DNA from: Shouchella sp047238345
Lineage (GTDB): Bacteria; Bacillota; Bacilli; Bacillales; Bacillaceae_D
NCBI RefSeq assembly: GCF_047238345.1
Contig: NZ_JBDFMQ010000001.1
Span: forward strand, 2,418,001 to 2,482,000
Direction of reading: 5' to 3'
Length of the DNA: 64,000 nt
Position numbers and translations under genes: made by a program. Each line of letters begins with the position of its first letter. The first letter of the stretch is position 1. The notes under the pieces are model-generated. The model saw only the letters and a list, made by a program, of their open reading frames with translations. It was not told the origin of the DNA and ran no database searches. Below, piece by piece: positions 15,680 through 23,957 of this stretch.

Positions 15680-16273
15680 ATGATTAAAAGAATAACTCTT
15701 TCATTCGTTGCACTATTTGGTTTTAGTTTGTTTTCAACAGCTGTTACAGAAAGTAAGACCTTAAAGCACCCTGTACAAACAGGTGAATCGTTATATACCA
15801 TTAGTGAGCGTTATGGAGTATCGGAAGCATCCATCCAACGTTTGAACCACTTAGCCTCTGATCAACTGGAAGCTGGTACTTCATTAGCCATCCCAACAGC
15901 TATTACGGCAGCGGATCGTGACTTAATGGCTCAGCTCGTATTTGCAGAAGCAAGAGGCGAGTCCTACGAAGGAAAAGTAGCCGTTGCGACCGTTCTATTA
16001 AATCGTTTGGACCACGAAGATTATCCAGATACCATGTACGATGTTATCTATCAAGTGACCCCTTCTGGTCATTATGCTTTTTCACCTGTATTAGACGGGG
16101 CAATTCATAACGATGCGGATCAAGAATCTCGCCAAGCTGTCAATGAAGCCATTACGCATCGCGGCCTAGGCCAACAGTCCATTTATTTCTATAACCCGGT
16201 TACAGCTACAAGCGATTGGGTCGCAACAAGAGAACAGACCATTGTGATCGGCAATCATATTTTTGCAAAATAA
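15680..16273 (+). CDS. Exported LysM + SleB-type cell wall hydrolase
   Basis: 197-aa exported wall enzyme. It has a signal peptide (MIKRITLSFVALFGFSLF, to about residue 25) and one LysM peptidoglycan-binding domain (about 33-72, HPVQTGESLYTISERYGVS ... LAIP). The C-terminal Hydrolase_2/SleB-like domain starts at about residue 78 (DRDLMAQLVFAEARGESYEG ... VATVLLNRLDHEDYP). The Glu in AEARGE is the expected catalytic acid of this lytic-transglycosylase-like fold. The ATG at 15680 is favoured over the GTG at 15668, which sits against the AGGAGTG site. Family members hydrolyse spore cortex (SleB) or vegetative wall (YkvT, CwlJ-like); with LysM and no PG_binding_1 domain it resembles the YkvT type more than SleB. 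Confidence 0.85.
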   Translation: MIKRITLSFVALFGFSLFSTAVTESKTLKHPVQTGESLYTISERYGVSEASIQRLNHLASDQLEAGTSLAIPTAITAADRDLMAQLVFAEARGESYEGKVAVATVLLNRLDHEDYPDTMYDVIYQVTPSGHYAFSPVLDGAIHNDADQESRQAVNEAITHRGLGQQSIYFYNPVTATSDWVATREQTIVIGNHIFAK

Positions 16274-16284
16274 ATGCTCCAACG

Positions 16285-16317
16285 AACACATTGTCCGCAA
16301 AGGCAATGTGTTTTTTT
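16285..16317 (+). terminator. Terminator of the wall hydrolase gene
   Basis: AACACATTG (16285-16293) pairs with CAATGTGTT (16304-16312), followed by a T7 tract. Confidence 0.88.
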
Positions 16318-16354
16318 CATAGATATGGGTATGGATAAAAAAGAGGTGATGACA

Positions 16355-16771
16355 TTGGAACGTAACGCTCGCTATGACCGCATGGTCGCTTCAGCCATTC
16401 ACAGCCGTTCAAATCCCCAATCAGTTGATTCGGTTGAACGTATTCGGCACGCTGTCCCTACATTGGCTACAGGACGTTATATCTCTGAAAACGAGATTTA
16501 TAGTTACGGCTTTGCGTATCATAAGCAAGATGAGAAAATCGCATCCAAGCAATCCCACCCTCCTGCTGAACAACCGTTACATTTTTTAAAAACACACTAT
16601 TTTTTCCGTCAACTATATCAATCCATTGCTCCGTCTATTCATGCCCTGTCCCATCAAAGTGGCTCTAATGAAGATGTAGAAGCACTTTCTCAACATCTTC
16701 GCCAGTCGAGTAAGAAATCTTTATTATCATCCTATATGCGCCAAGGAATCGTTCTTGACGTATATCGATAA
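16355..16771 (+). CDS. Conserved-looking soluble protein, function unknown
   Basis: 138-aa protein. The start is placed at the TTG at 16355 (MERNARYDRMVASAIHSR), six nt after AGAGGTG. The longer reading begins inside the terminator of the gene before it. The sequence is soluble and His/Ser/Gln-rich, with predicted helices (HYFFRQLYQSIAPSIHALSH, LSQHLRQSSKKSLLSSYMRQ) and no Cys. I recognise no domain or catalytic motif. It is flanked by terminators on both sides and is therefore its own transcription unit. Confidence 0.55.
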   Translation: MERNARYDRMVASAIHSRSNPQSVDSVERIRHAVPTLATGRYISENEIYSYGFAYHKQDEKIASKQSHPPAEQPLHFLKTHYFFRQLYQSIAPSIHALSHQSGSNEDVEALSQHLRQSSKKSLLSSYMRQGIVLDVYR

Positions 16772-16778
16772 ACAAGCA

Positions 16779-16806
16779 AACAACGGCTAAAGCTGTTGTT
16801 TTTTTG
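16779..16806 (+). terminator. Terminator of the 138-aa protein gene
   Basis: AACAACGGC (16779-16787) pairs with GCTGTTGTT (16792-16800, one mismatch), then T7. Confidence 0.8.
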
Positions 16807-16844
16807 TTATACTAATGACAAATCAATGAGAAAGGAGTTTTGGT

Positions 16845-19310
16845 GTGCAGATTATTGTTAGCCATACAAACCTTGACTTTGACGGTCTCGCCTCCCTATT
16901 TGCTACACAGAAATTGCAATCAGAAGCCAACGTTTGCCTCTCTCCGCAACTAGGCGGGCGCGTTAAACAATTTTTACACCTTTATGCAGATGCATTTACC
17001 TGGCATAGCTATGAAGAAATGAGCTGGGATCACGTTACGCACATTACATATGTTGATTGCTCCACTCCTGAGCGGGCTGGGATCACCGATTATTTACAAA
17101 ATAAAACCATTCCTAGCAAAACCATTGATCACCATCATACAGGGGAAACAGGCGCAAACATTACGCTACTTGTGAATCAATTAGAAGAACAGGGAATTTC
17201 CTTATCAGCGCTTGAGGCAACCCTGTTTGGGCTTGGCCTATATAGTGATACAAACTTGTTAACAAATGATACTGTAACGATTAACGACCTTAATGCCGCT
17301 GCTTTTTTATTAACAAACAAAATGGACCTAAAGCTAATAAGTGAATTTTTACGTACATCAGCTGGAGAGCATCCACTTTTCGATCCCCTCTATGAAAATG
17401 TTACGTTTGAAACAGTCCAAGGGAAAACGGTCGTCCTTACAACATGTGTTTCCGACACTTATATACCTGATATATCTGTTGTGGCAGAGGAAATTCACCG
17501 TCTGTTTGCGCCAGATGCCACGATTGTTTTATGCCAATTACACAAGCATACCTATGTCATTGCGAGAGCAAACAGTAGCGATGTACCTGTTCAAACTCTA
17601 GCTAAACAATTAGGTGGAAATGGTCACCCTTACGCCGCTTCTGCTATTTGTCGACATCAGGGATTACAAGAAGCCTTACCACTTGTGCGACAAGCACTTG
17701 AAGACACGATTCGCATTCAAAATCCTGTTTCGTCAATCATGTCATGGCCCGTCCACACGTACTCAGAACATTCAACAATCACGGAAACGATCGCTGCCAA
17801 TTGCCACAATCATCATACCGGTTTTCCCATTGTAAATGAGCATGGCCAACTTTCAGGGATTATGACAAAACAAGATTTACATAAAGCGGAGCAATTCCAT
17901 CTGGGAGAAAAGCTTCTTTCCTCATACATGACAAAAAAAGTCATATCTGTTGAAGCAACAGAGTCGATTGAACGCACCAAACAACTATTGATTGATCATC
18001 AAATTGGTCGGATTCCAGTGATCGACACGAACCAACAAGTCATCGGCATCATTACACGAAGTGACATCATTCACAGTCAACAATTCGTAAGTGAGTCCTA
18101 TTCTTCTTCCGATCTTGCTCATTACTTTGGAAAAGAACGCTTTTCATTCCTTCAAAAAATGGGTCAGTTCGCTGATGAAAAAGGCGTTTCAATTTATTTA
18201 GTCGGCGGGATTATTCGCGACTTTATTTTACAGCGACCGTTTAAAGATATTGACTTTGTTATAGAAGGAAATGCAATTGAATTTGCTGAATCACTTGTAG
18301 ATGCATTTGGTGGTCACATACGTAGTCATGAATCGTTCTTAACTGCAACGTGGTTTCATGAATATGAAATTGATCTTGTTACAGCAAGAAAAGAGTTTTA
18401 TAAACGAGTAGGAGCTCTTCCAGAAGTACGTGCAGGATCTATAAAAGAGGATTTAGCTCGACGCGATTTTTCGATTAACGCCATTGCCGTCCAGCTTAAT
18501 TCTTCACATTTCGGCAAAATTGTTGACCCATTTAAAGGTCGTGATCAAATAGTCAATAACGAAATCACGATTTTACATCCATTAAGCTTTATTGAAGATC
18601 CGACCCGACTTTTTCGCGCCGTTCGACTTGCCACAAGACTCGGGTTTCATTTTGATCACGACACCATGAAACAAGCTACAAACATGAACGATGCTTTATT
18701 GCATATTAGCAAACAACGCCTGTACCACGAACTTGAGCTTATGTTACAAGAAAAGCAATTCCCTGATCAATTTAAGACACTTGATCATTTTAATGTGTGG
18801 GTACTCCTTCTTGGTAATGGGCTTAACTCCTCAAAGCTGACACATATTAAAACGTTGTTTGATTTAGAACTTAACGATGTTCTCTTTTTATCGTTAATCG
18901 CTATTTCATACGAGCCGCACGGACATTACGTAAACAAAATGGAGCCCTTTGCGCTGACAAAGAGGCAAAGAAAATTATTAAACGATAGTCTAAAAGTCGA
19001 GAATGCTAAGCATCTTACATCACTCCTTACGCTCCATGATGCCCTCTCGACAGTAGAAGATGAAGCCGTTCTTTTTATTGCCTCGTTGCCAAGTGTTGAA
19101 AACCCCTCACTCCTGCATTACGTAGAAGAGCGTAAACAGCTCCTACCGCTTGTCACAGGAAGTGATTTGATTACGGCTGGCTTTGAACCTGGTCAACAAT
19201 TTTCTCGTTTGCTGTTTGAAATTGAGAAACAGCAACTACTCCACAAATTCAGCACAAAAGAAGAAGCGTTGCGCTGGATCACACATCAAAAAAACCAGTA
19301 TGAGCACTAG
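16845..19310 (+). CDS. DHH-CBS-tRNA nucleotidyltransferase/poly(A) polymerase fusion
   Basis: 821-aa three-module protein from a GTG start (AAGGAG upstream). Residues 1-290 form a DHH-type phosphoesterase: SHTNLDFDGLASLFA, VDCSTPER, TIDHHHTGE, and the DHHA1-like GGNGHPYAASA. Residues about 295-415 contain two CBS domains (VSSIMSWPVHTYS ... IMTKQDL; SSYMTKKVISVEA ... IITRSD). Residues about 430-700 are a class II nucleotidyltransferase: VGGIIRDFILQRPFKDIDFV holds the R-D and D-I-D metal motif, then RRDFSINAIA and EDPTRLFRAVRLATRLGF. The same architecture occurs in cyanobacteria and Aquifex, where the large fusion is one half of a split CC-adding/A-adding tRNA 3'-end pair. Some alkaliphilic Bacilli (B. 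halodurans) are known to carry two such enzymes. It could add C, CC or A, or polyadenylate RNA. Confidence 0.85.
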   Translation: MQIIVSHTNLDFDGLASLFATQKLQSEANVCLSPQLGGRVKQFLHLYADAFTWHSYEEMSWDHVTHITYVDCSTPERAGITDYLQNKTIPSKTIDHHHTGETGANITLLVNQLEEQGISLSALEATLFGLGLYSDTNLLTNDTVTINDLNAAAFLLTNKMDLKLISEFLRTSAGEHPLFDPLYENVTFETVQGKTVVLTTCVSDTYIPDISVVAEEIHRLFAPDATIVLCQLHKHTYVIARANSSDVPVQTLAKQLGGNGHPYAASAICRHQGLQEALPLVRQALEDTIRIQNPVSSIMSWPVHTYSEHSTITETIAANCHNHHTGFPIVNEHGQLSGIMTKQDLHKAEQFHLGEKLLSSYMTKKVISVEATESIERTKQLLIDHQIGRIPVIDTNQQVIGIITRSDIIHSQQFVSESYSSSDLAHYFGKERFSFLQKMGQFADEKGVSIYLVGGIIRDFILQRPFKDIDFVIEGNAIEFAESLVDAFGGHIRSHESFLTATWFHEYEIDLVTARKEFYKRVGALPEVRAGSIKEDLARRDFSINAIAVQLNSSHFGKIVDPFKGRDQIVNNEITILHPLSFIEDPTRLFRAVRLATRLGFHFDHDTMKQATNMNDALLHISKQRLYHELELMLQEKQFPDQFKTLDHFNVWVLLLGNGLNSSKLTHIKTLFDLELNDVLFLSLIAISYEPHGHYVNKMEPFALTKRQRKLLNDSLKVENAKHLTSLLTLHDALSTVEDEAVLFIASLPSVENPSLLHYVEERKQLLPLVTGSDLITAGFEPGQQFSRLLFEIEKQQLLHKFSTKEEALRWITHQKNQYEH

Positions 19311-19325
19311 TCTCATACTGGTTTT
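19291..19325. terminator. Bidirectional terminator between the nucleotidyltransferase gene and fabF
   Basis: AAAACCAGTATGAG (19291-19304) and CTCATACTGGTTTT (19312-19325) form a perfect 14-bp stem. The loop includes the TAG stop of the upstream plus-strand gene. Confidence 0.92.
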
Positions 19326-19327
19326 TC

Positions 19328-20569
19328 TTACTCGGCAAATCGTTTAAATACTAATGACGTATTATGACCACCGAAGCCTAATGAATTGCTTAAAACCGCT
19401 TGAACATCCATCTTTCGTGCCTCATTTGGCACATAATCCAAATCACACTCTGGATCTGGCTCTTCAAGGTTAATGGTAGGTGGCACAATTCCCTCTTCAA
19501 TTGCTTTCACAGAGAAAATAGCTTCAACTGCCCCTGCCGCTCCTAATAAATGGCCTGTCATCGATTTTGTTGAACTAATCGCAACATCATACGCATAATC
19601 ACCTAAAACCGATTTAATCGCTTGTGTTTCAAACGGGTCATTTAAATCAGTGCTCGTACCATGAGCATTAATGTAGCTAATCTCTTCATTTTTCAATCCT
19701 GCATCTGCAATCGCTGCTGCCATTGCACGAGCGCCACCTTCTCCATCTGGAGCAGGCGCAGTCATATGGTGAGCATCTCCTGTAGAACCATAGCCAACAA
19801 TTTCCGCATAAATCTTCGCGCCACGAGCTTTTGCAGACTCAAGGCTTTCTAGAATTAAGATGCCAGCTCCTTCTCCCATTACAAATCCACTACGGTTAAC
19901 ATCAAACGGGCGTGATGCTTTCTCCGGGTTATCTGTGGTCGTAATAGCCTTCGCTGAAGAAAAACCTGCAACAGCCATATTTGTAATAGGTGCTTCACTT
20001 CCTCCAGCAATCATTGCATCTGCATCGCCACGTTGAATCGTTTTAAACGCATCCCCAATTGAATTCGCTCCTGATGCACACGCTGTTACAGAACAAGAAT
20101 TTGGCCCTTTTGCACCTGTGAAAATGGACACTTGGCCGCTCGCCATGTCTGGAATCATCATTGGTACAAAAAACGGACTAACGCGTCTTGGCCCTTTTTC
20201 AAGCAACGTACGAAATTGATTTTCATAGGTTTCCATTCCACCGATTCCTGAACCAATCCATACGCCAACACGTGCTGCATTGTCCTCTGTAATCTCTAAG
20301 CCAGAGTCTTCTAACGCTTGCTTTGCTGATGCAACAGCAAACTGTGTGAATCGATCCATTCGCCTAGCTTCTTTCTTATCCATAAAATCGGCTGGATCGA
20401 AATCATTAATTTCGGCAGCCACTTTCATTGGATACGAATCTGCATCAATTCGTGTTAAATACCCGATTCCTGATTTGCCTGCAATAGCGGCTTCCCAAGA
20501 GCTTGCTGCATGAAGTCCTAAAGGTGTAACAGCACCGATCCCTGTTACAACCACTCGTCGTTTTTCCAC
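19328..20569 (-). CDS. fabF: Beta-ketoacyl-ACP synthase II
   Basis: 413-aa condensing enzyme of type II fatty acid elongation, cytosolic. The active-site Cys is in CSVTACASGANSIGDAF near residue 164. The two catalytic His follow as INAHGTSTDLND (about 304) and STKSMTGHLLGAAG (about 340), and the C-terminal SLGFGGHNTSLVF glycine motif is intact. The start MEKRRVVVTGIGAVTP has GGAGCG upstream. It lies 42 bp downstream of fabH and shares its FapR-controlled promoter, as in B. subtilis fabHA-fabF. Confidence 0.97.
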   Translation of the reverse strand: MEKRRVVVTGIGAVTPLGLHAASSWEAAIAGKSGIGYLTRIDADSYPMKVAAEINDFDPADFMDKKEARRMDRFTQFAVASAKQALEDSGLEITEDNAARVGVWIGSGIGGMETYENQFRTLLEKGPRRVSPFFVPMMIPDMASGQVSIFTGAKGPNSCSVTACASGANSIGDAFKTIQRGDADAMIAGGSEAPITNMAVAGFSSAKAITTTDNPEKASRPFDVNRSGFVMGEGAGILILESLESAKARGAKIYAEIVGYGSTGDAHHMTAPAPDGEGGARAMAAAIADAGLKNEEISYINAHGTSTDLNDPFETQAIKSVLGDYAYDVAISSTKSMTGHLLGAAGAVEAIFSVKAIEEGIVPPTINLEEPDPECDLDYVPNEARKMDVQAVLSNSLGFGGHNTSLVFKRFAE

Positions 20570-20611
20570 TATAGTTCGCTCCTTTAATTCGTTCTACTTC
20601 CCAATTTTCGT

Positions 20612-21547
20612 TTATCGGCCCCAGCGTAAAGCAACTGAACCCCAAACAAGACCAGCGCCAAATCCAACAAGGACTAGCAAATCTCCATCTTTAATTTTCC
20701 CGGCTTCGATCTCTTCAACCATCGCCATCGGAATGGAAGCAGAAGAGGTGTTTCCATATTTATTGACGGTTACCGACATTTTTTCTTTCGGTAATTCAAG
20801 TCGTTCACGAGAAGCTTCCATAATGCGTATATTTGCTTGATGAGGAACAAGAAAATCCACATCCTCCTTGGTTAAGCCCGCTTTTGTTAACGCTCGAATA
20901 GAGGCGTCTCCCATTTGGCGAACTGCAAATTTAAACACTTCTCGACCATTCATTTCAATAAATTCATTCTTTTGATTAATATGCATGCCGCCTGATCCAT
21001 CCGACCCTAAATCAAACGCCAAAATTCCGCGGTCTTCAGAAACTGGCCCAACCACACAAGCACCCGCGCCATCTCCGAATAAAACAGCTGTATTTCGGTC
21101 ATTTATATCTGTCACTTTTGTTAGTTTTTCCACGCCAATGACAAGAACATTGGTGTAAGCTTCTGTTTCAATAAATTGTTGCGCCGTGGCGATCCCGTAG
21201 ATGAACCCAGCACAGGCAGCACTTATGTCCATTGCTGCTGCTTTTTTTGCCCCTAATCGATGTTGAATCATTGAGGAGACACTAGGGAACGGCATATCCG
21301 GTGTCACCGTTGCAACTAAAATTAAATCAATATCTTCAGCCTCTACTTGCGCCGACTCAAGCGCTTTTAAAGCAGATTGAAATGCCATTTCTGACGTTTC
21401 TACATCTTCAGCAAAACGTCTTTCTTCAATTCCTGTGCGTGAACGAATCCATTCATCAGATGTTTCTAAAAATGCTTCGAAATCTTTATTTGTGACTACT
21501 TTTTCAGGAACATAGCGTCCCATACCGAGTAAGCCTGCTTTTGCCAT
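20612..21547 (-). CDS. fabH: Beta-ketoacyl-ACP synthase III
   Basis: 311-aa initiating condensing enzyme that joins acyl-CoA primers to malonyl-ACP; in Bacilli it prefers branched primers. The Cys of the triad is in MDISAACAGFIYGIA (about residue 112). The His is in FLVPHQANIRIM and the Asn in VNKYGNTSSASIP. The start MAKAGLLGMGRYVP has GGAAGGGGAT upstream; the in-frame ATG 18 bp earlier overlaps it. This copy is the fabHA type by position (comZ-side, before fabF). Expression should respond to malonyl-CoA through FapR, whose operator is 30 bp upstream of the start. Confidence 0.96.
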   Translation of the reverse strand: MAKAGLLGMGRYVPEKVVTNKDFEAFLETSDEWIRSRTGIEERRFAEDVETSEMAFQSALKALESAQVEAEDIDLILVATVTPDMPFPSVSSMIQHRLGAKKAAAMDISAACAGFIYGIATAQQFIETEAYTNVLVIGVEKLTKVTDINDRNTAVLFGDGAGACVVGPVSEDRGILAFDLGSDGSGGMHINQKNEFIEMNGREVFKFAVRQMGDASIRALTKAGLTKEDVDFLVPHQANIRIMEASRERLELPKEKMSVTVNKYGNTSSASIPMAMVEEIEAGKIKDGDLLVLVGFGAGLVWGSVALRWGR

Positions 21548-21577
21548 GGATGAATCCCCTTCCATATCAAACAGAAA

Positions 21578-21594
21578 TTAGTACCTGATACTAA
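21578..21594 (-). promoter_or_regulatory. FapR operator of fabH-fabF
   Basis: The 17-bp sequence TTAGTACCTGATACTAA is an inverted repeat matching the FapR consensus of Bacillus (TTAGTAxCxxxTACTAA type). It overlaps the -10 edge and start site of the promoter at 21594-21623, so bound FapR should block transcription until malonyl-CoA releases it. Confidence 0.88.
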
Positions 21595-21623
21595 TATTAG
21601 CAAACAATTTGAGAAACTGTCTA
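21594..21623 (-). promoter_or_regulatory. fabH-fabF promoter
   Basis: On the minus strand TAGACA (21618-21623) and TAATAT (21594-21599) are 18 nt apart, a reasonable sigma-A promoter directly abutting the FapR operator. Confidence 0.55.
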
Positions 21624-21657
21624 GTACTATTTCGCTTTTCATCGGACGAACCCTTTT

Positions 21658-21972
21658 TTATTGTTCGTTTAATCCGTTCAGCAGTGCCTCAAACCAAGCA
21701 TCTAAATCAGCCTTCATCTTTTCTTCTGCTCCATTTGCAGCTTCTTGCATCTTCATTAACTCGTATGTGGACATAAAACCTTCAACGTCTCCTGATTTGA
21801 ACTGGGCTACTGCATAGTAGTAAAAAATTTGAATCGGTAACGTTTTCGCTTCTTCCATCATCTTAATAAAGGGCTCCATTTTCTCTAGCCCTTGTTCATA
21901 GTGACCATCTTTTATGTAGCCAATCCCTTCTTGGACCGGTTTCATAAATGTCGTTAACGGCTGTTGTGTCAT
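21658..21972 (-). CDS. Small helical protein in the comZ transcript
   Basis: 104-aa soluble protein with probable tetratricopeptide-like helical hairpins (VQEGIGYIKDGHYEQGLEKM, then FYYYAVAQFKSGDVEGFMST, where A-x-x-x-F-K-S-G-D resembles a TPR turn). The start ATG overlaps the comZ stop by 4 bp (ATGA), indicating translational coupling. B. subtilis has an unrelated-looking small gene (yjzB) at this position. The function is unknown; coupling to comZ suggests a competence or envelope role but nothing in the sequence proves it. Confidence 0.55.
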   Translation of the reverse strand: MTQQPLTTFMKPVQEGIGYIKDGHYEQGLEKMEPFIKMMEEAKTLPIQIFYYYAVAQFKSGDVEGFMSTYELMKMQEAANGAEEKMKADLDAWFEALLNGLNEQ

Positions 21973-22157
21973 TTTTGTTCCTCATCCTTTTGACCTAATT
22001 CATATGCTTCGTTCATTACTTTTGTAAACAAAGCTAACATCGGCTGAAGATCATCGAAACCTAATTCGATCCCCTTTGCTTCTAACATTTCTTTCGCTTC
22101 AGGTACGTATTTCATTGCAATTTGCATAAATGCCATGTTTTTTTCTTGCTCAGTCAT
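21969..22157 (-). CDS. comZ: ComG operon repressor ComZ
   Basis: 62-aa protein. The segment FMQIAMKYVPEAKEMLEAKG followed by IELGFDDLQPMLALFTKVMNEAYELGQKDE matches the ComZ family along its whole length. The start at MTEQEKNMAF is chosen because the upstream ATG (22178) precedes the AAGGAGG site. In B. subtilis ComZ represses the comG DNA-uptake operon and is co-transcribed with med, a positive competence factor. No med-like gene is adjacent here: upstream of comZ is the divergent prfC gene. Confidence 0.85.
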   Translation of the reverse strand: MTEQEKNMAFMQIAMKYVPEAKEMLEAKGIELGFDDLQPMLALFTKVMNEAYELGQKDEEQK

Positions 22158-22264
22158 TTTGTTAAAAACCTCCTTCATATCTTTATTAACGTAACTGATT
22201 GGTTTTTTATAATCAAGTGAATTGACCCTAATTCAAAAAGGAAAGTGAAACACAAAGAAAAACT

Positions 22265-22273
22265 TGTTATAAT
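22265..22273 (+). promoter_or_regulatory. Extended -10 promoter of prfC
   Basis: TGTTATAAT (22265-22273) is an extended -10 element (TGnTATAAT) located 32 bp before the prfC start. No good -35 is visible, as is usual for extended -10 promoters. Confidence 0.55.
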
Positions 22274-22305
22274 AGGGAAATCGACGTTTGGAAATGAGGA
22301 TGAAC

Positions 22306-23910
22306 ATGAACGGAACATTAACAGATAAAATTAATTCAAGACGAACCTTTGCGATTATCTCCCACCCTGATGCAGGGAAAACAACGCTTACTGAAAAGCT
22401 TTTGTTGTTTGGTGGAGCCATTCGTGAAGCAGGAACGGTTAAAGGTAGAAAAAATGCCAAGCACGCTACAAGTGACTGGATGGAAATTGAGAAACAACGT
22501 GGCATTTCCGTCACAAGCTCTGTGCTCGAATTTTTGTATGATGGCTATCACGTTAACATTTTAGATACGCCTGGTCACGAAGACTTCTCAGAAGATACGT
22601 ACCGAACACTAACGGCAGCTGACTCTGCGACAATGTTAATCGACGCAGCAAAAGGGGTCGAGGCACAAACAAAGAAGTTATTTAAAGTTTGTAAGCTTCG
22701 CGGAATCCCTATCTTCACATTCATTAATAAGCTTGACCGTCAAGGGAGAGACCCATTTGAACTGATGGAAGAGCTTGAAAACCTATTAGGGATTCGCTCG
22801 TTTCCAATGGGATGGCCAATTGGCATGGGGCAATCATTCAAAGCGGTATATGATCGCATCAATAAACGATTAGAGCTTTTTAACCCGAACAATCCAAAAG
22901 ACATTGATATTATCTCCGTCACCGGTCCCGATGATCCTAAAATTGATGAAGTTGTTGGAGACCAAGAGCTTGTCCAACAATTTCGTGAAGAACTGGAACT
23001 ACTAGATGTTGCAGGGGATGACTATGATCTCGACAAAATTAACAGTGGTGAACTAACACCGATCTTTTTTGGCTCGGCGATTTCAAGCTTTGGTGTTCAA
23101 ACATACCTTGACCACTTTTTAAATCTGTCACCTGCGCCAAGTCCACGAGACAGCTCTATTGGAACTATTGATCCGATGGAACGCGAACAGTTTTCAGGCT
23201 TCATTTTTAAAGTACAGGCGAATATGAATGCAAAGCACCGAGATCGCGTTGCTTTTTTACGGATTACATCTGGTACATTTAAGCGAGGGATGGCCGTTAA
23301 ACATGTAAGAACAAATAAACCACTGAAGCTTTCTCAACCGACTCAATTCTTGGCTCAAAGCCGTAGCATTATTGATGAAGCATACGCTGGTGACATTATC
23401 GGCTTGTTTGATCCTGGTCATTTTCGAATTGGTGATACACTCGTTGAGGGAGAATCGTTCGAGTTTAGTGAGATGCCTCACTTCTCACCAGAACATTTTT
23501 CGGCAATTACCGTTAAAGAGGCACTAAAGCACAAGTCTTATGAAAAAGGCTTGCAACAATTAACAGAAGAAGGCGCCATTCAGCTATTTCGCACCTATAA
23601 TAAATATATTGAACAACAAATTGTTGGCGTAGTCGGCGTCCTCCAGTTCGAAGTGCTTGAACATCGCTTAAAAAGTGAATATCATGTCGACATTCAAATG
23701 GATCGTCAACCATTCTCTTTTGCACGATGGATTGACGGAGAAGAAAAAGACATGAATCTCTTTAAAGACAAACAGCGTAATCTCGTCATCGATAAAGAAG
23801 GTCGGATTGTTGCTTTATTTGAAAATGAATTTCAAATGCGAACAGCAAAAGAAAAATACCCGAACTTAATGTTCTACGAAAACTCTTTTTATAAGAAAAC
23901 GGTTGAATAA
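22306..23910 (+). CDS. prfC: Peptide chain release factor 3
   Basis: 534-aa GTPase that recycles RF1/RF2 from the ribosome after peptide release. The G1 motif (HPDAGKTTLTEK), a switch I region ending RGISVTSSV, G3 (DTPGHEDFSED) and G4 (NKLDR) are all present. The C-terminal part includes FQVQANMN-like FKVQANMNAKHRDR and RKEWA-type domain III sequence (FARWIDGEEKD). The start is the third of three close ATGs, six nt after GAGG. B. subtilis 168, to my knowledge, lacks RF3 while some alkaliphilic Bacilli and Staphylococci have it. Here it stands, with the B12/STAS pair, where B. subtilis carries med. Confidence 0.93.
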   Translation: MNGTLTDKINSRRTFAIISHPDAGKTTLTEKLLLFGGAIREAGTVKGRKNAKHATSDWMEIEKQRGISVTSSVLEFLYDGYHVNILDTPGHEDFSEDTYRTLTAADSATMLIDAAKGVEAQTKKLFKVCKLRGIPIFTFINKLDRQGRDPFELMEELENLLGIRSFPMGWPIGMGQSFKAVYDRINKRLELFNPNNPKDIDIISVTGPDDPKIDEVVGDQELVQQFREELELLDVAGDDYDLDKINSGELTPIFFGSAISSFGVQTYLDHFLNLSPAPSPRDSSIGTIDPMEREQFSGFIFKVQANMNAKHRDRVAFLRITSGTFKRGMAVKHVRTNKPLKLSQPTQFLAQSRSIIDEAYAGDIIGLFDPGHFRIGDTLVEGESFEFSEMPHFSPEHFSAITVKEALKHKSYEKGLQQLTEEGAIQLFRTYNKYIEQQIVGVVGVLQFEVLEHRLKSEYHVDIQMDRQPFSFARWIDGEEKDMNLFKDKQRNLVIDKEGRIVALFENEFQMRTAKEKYPNLMFYENSFYKKTVE

Positions 23911-23920
23911 GTACAAAAAA

Positions 23921-23957
23921 AACGCTCAATAGAGATACCTCTCTTTGAGCGTTTTTT
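23921..23957. terminator. Bidirectional terminator between prfC and the STAS gene
   Basis: AACGCTCA (23921-23928) pairs with TGAGCGTT (23946-23953), with an inner AGAG/CTCT pair and T-runs on both strands. Confidence 0.88.

Noticed and set aside
22233..22564. Several frames antisense to the start of prfC
   Set aside because: They are shadows of the strongly supported prfC gene.
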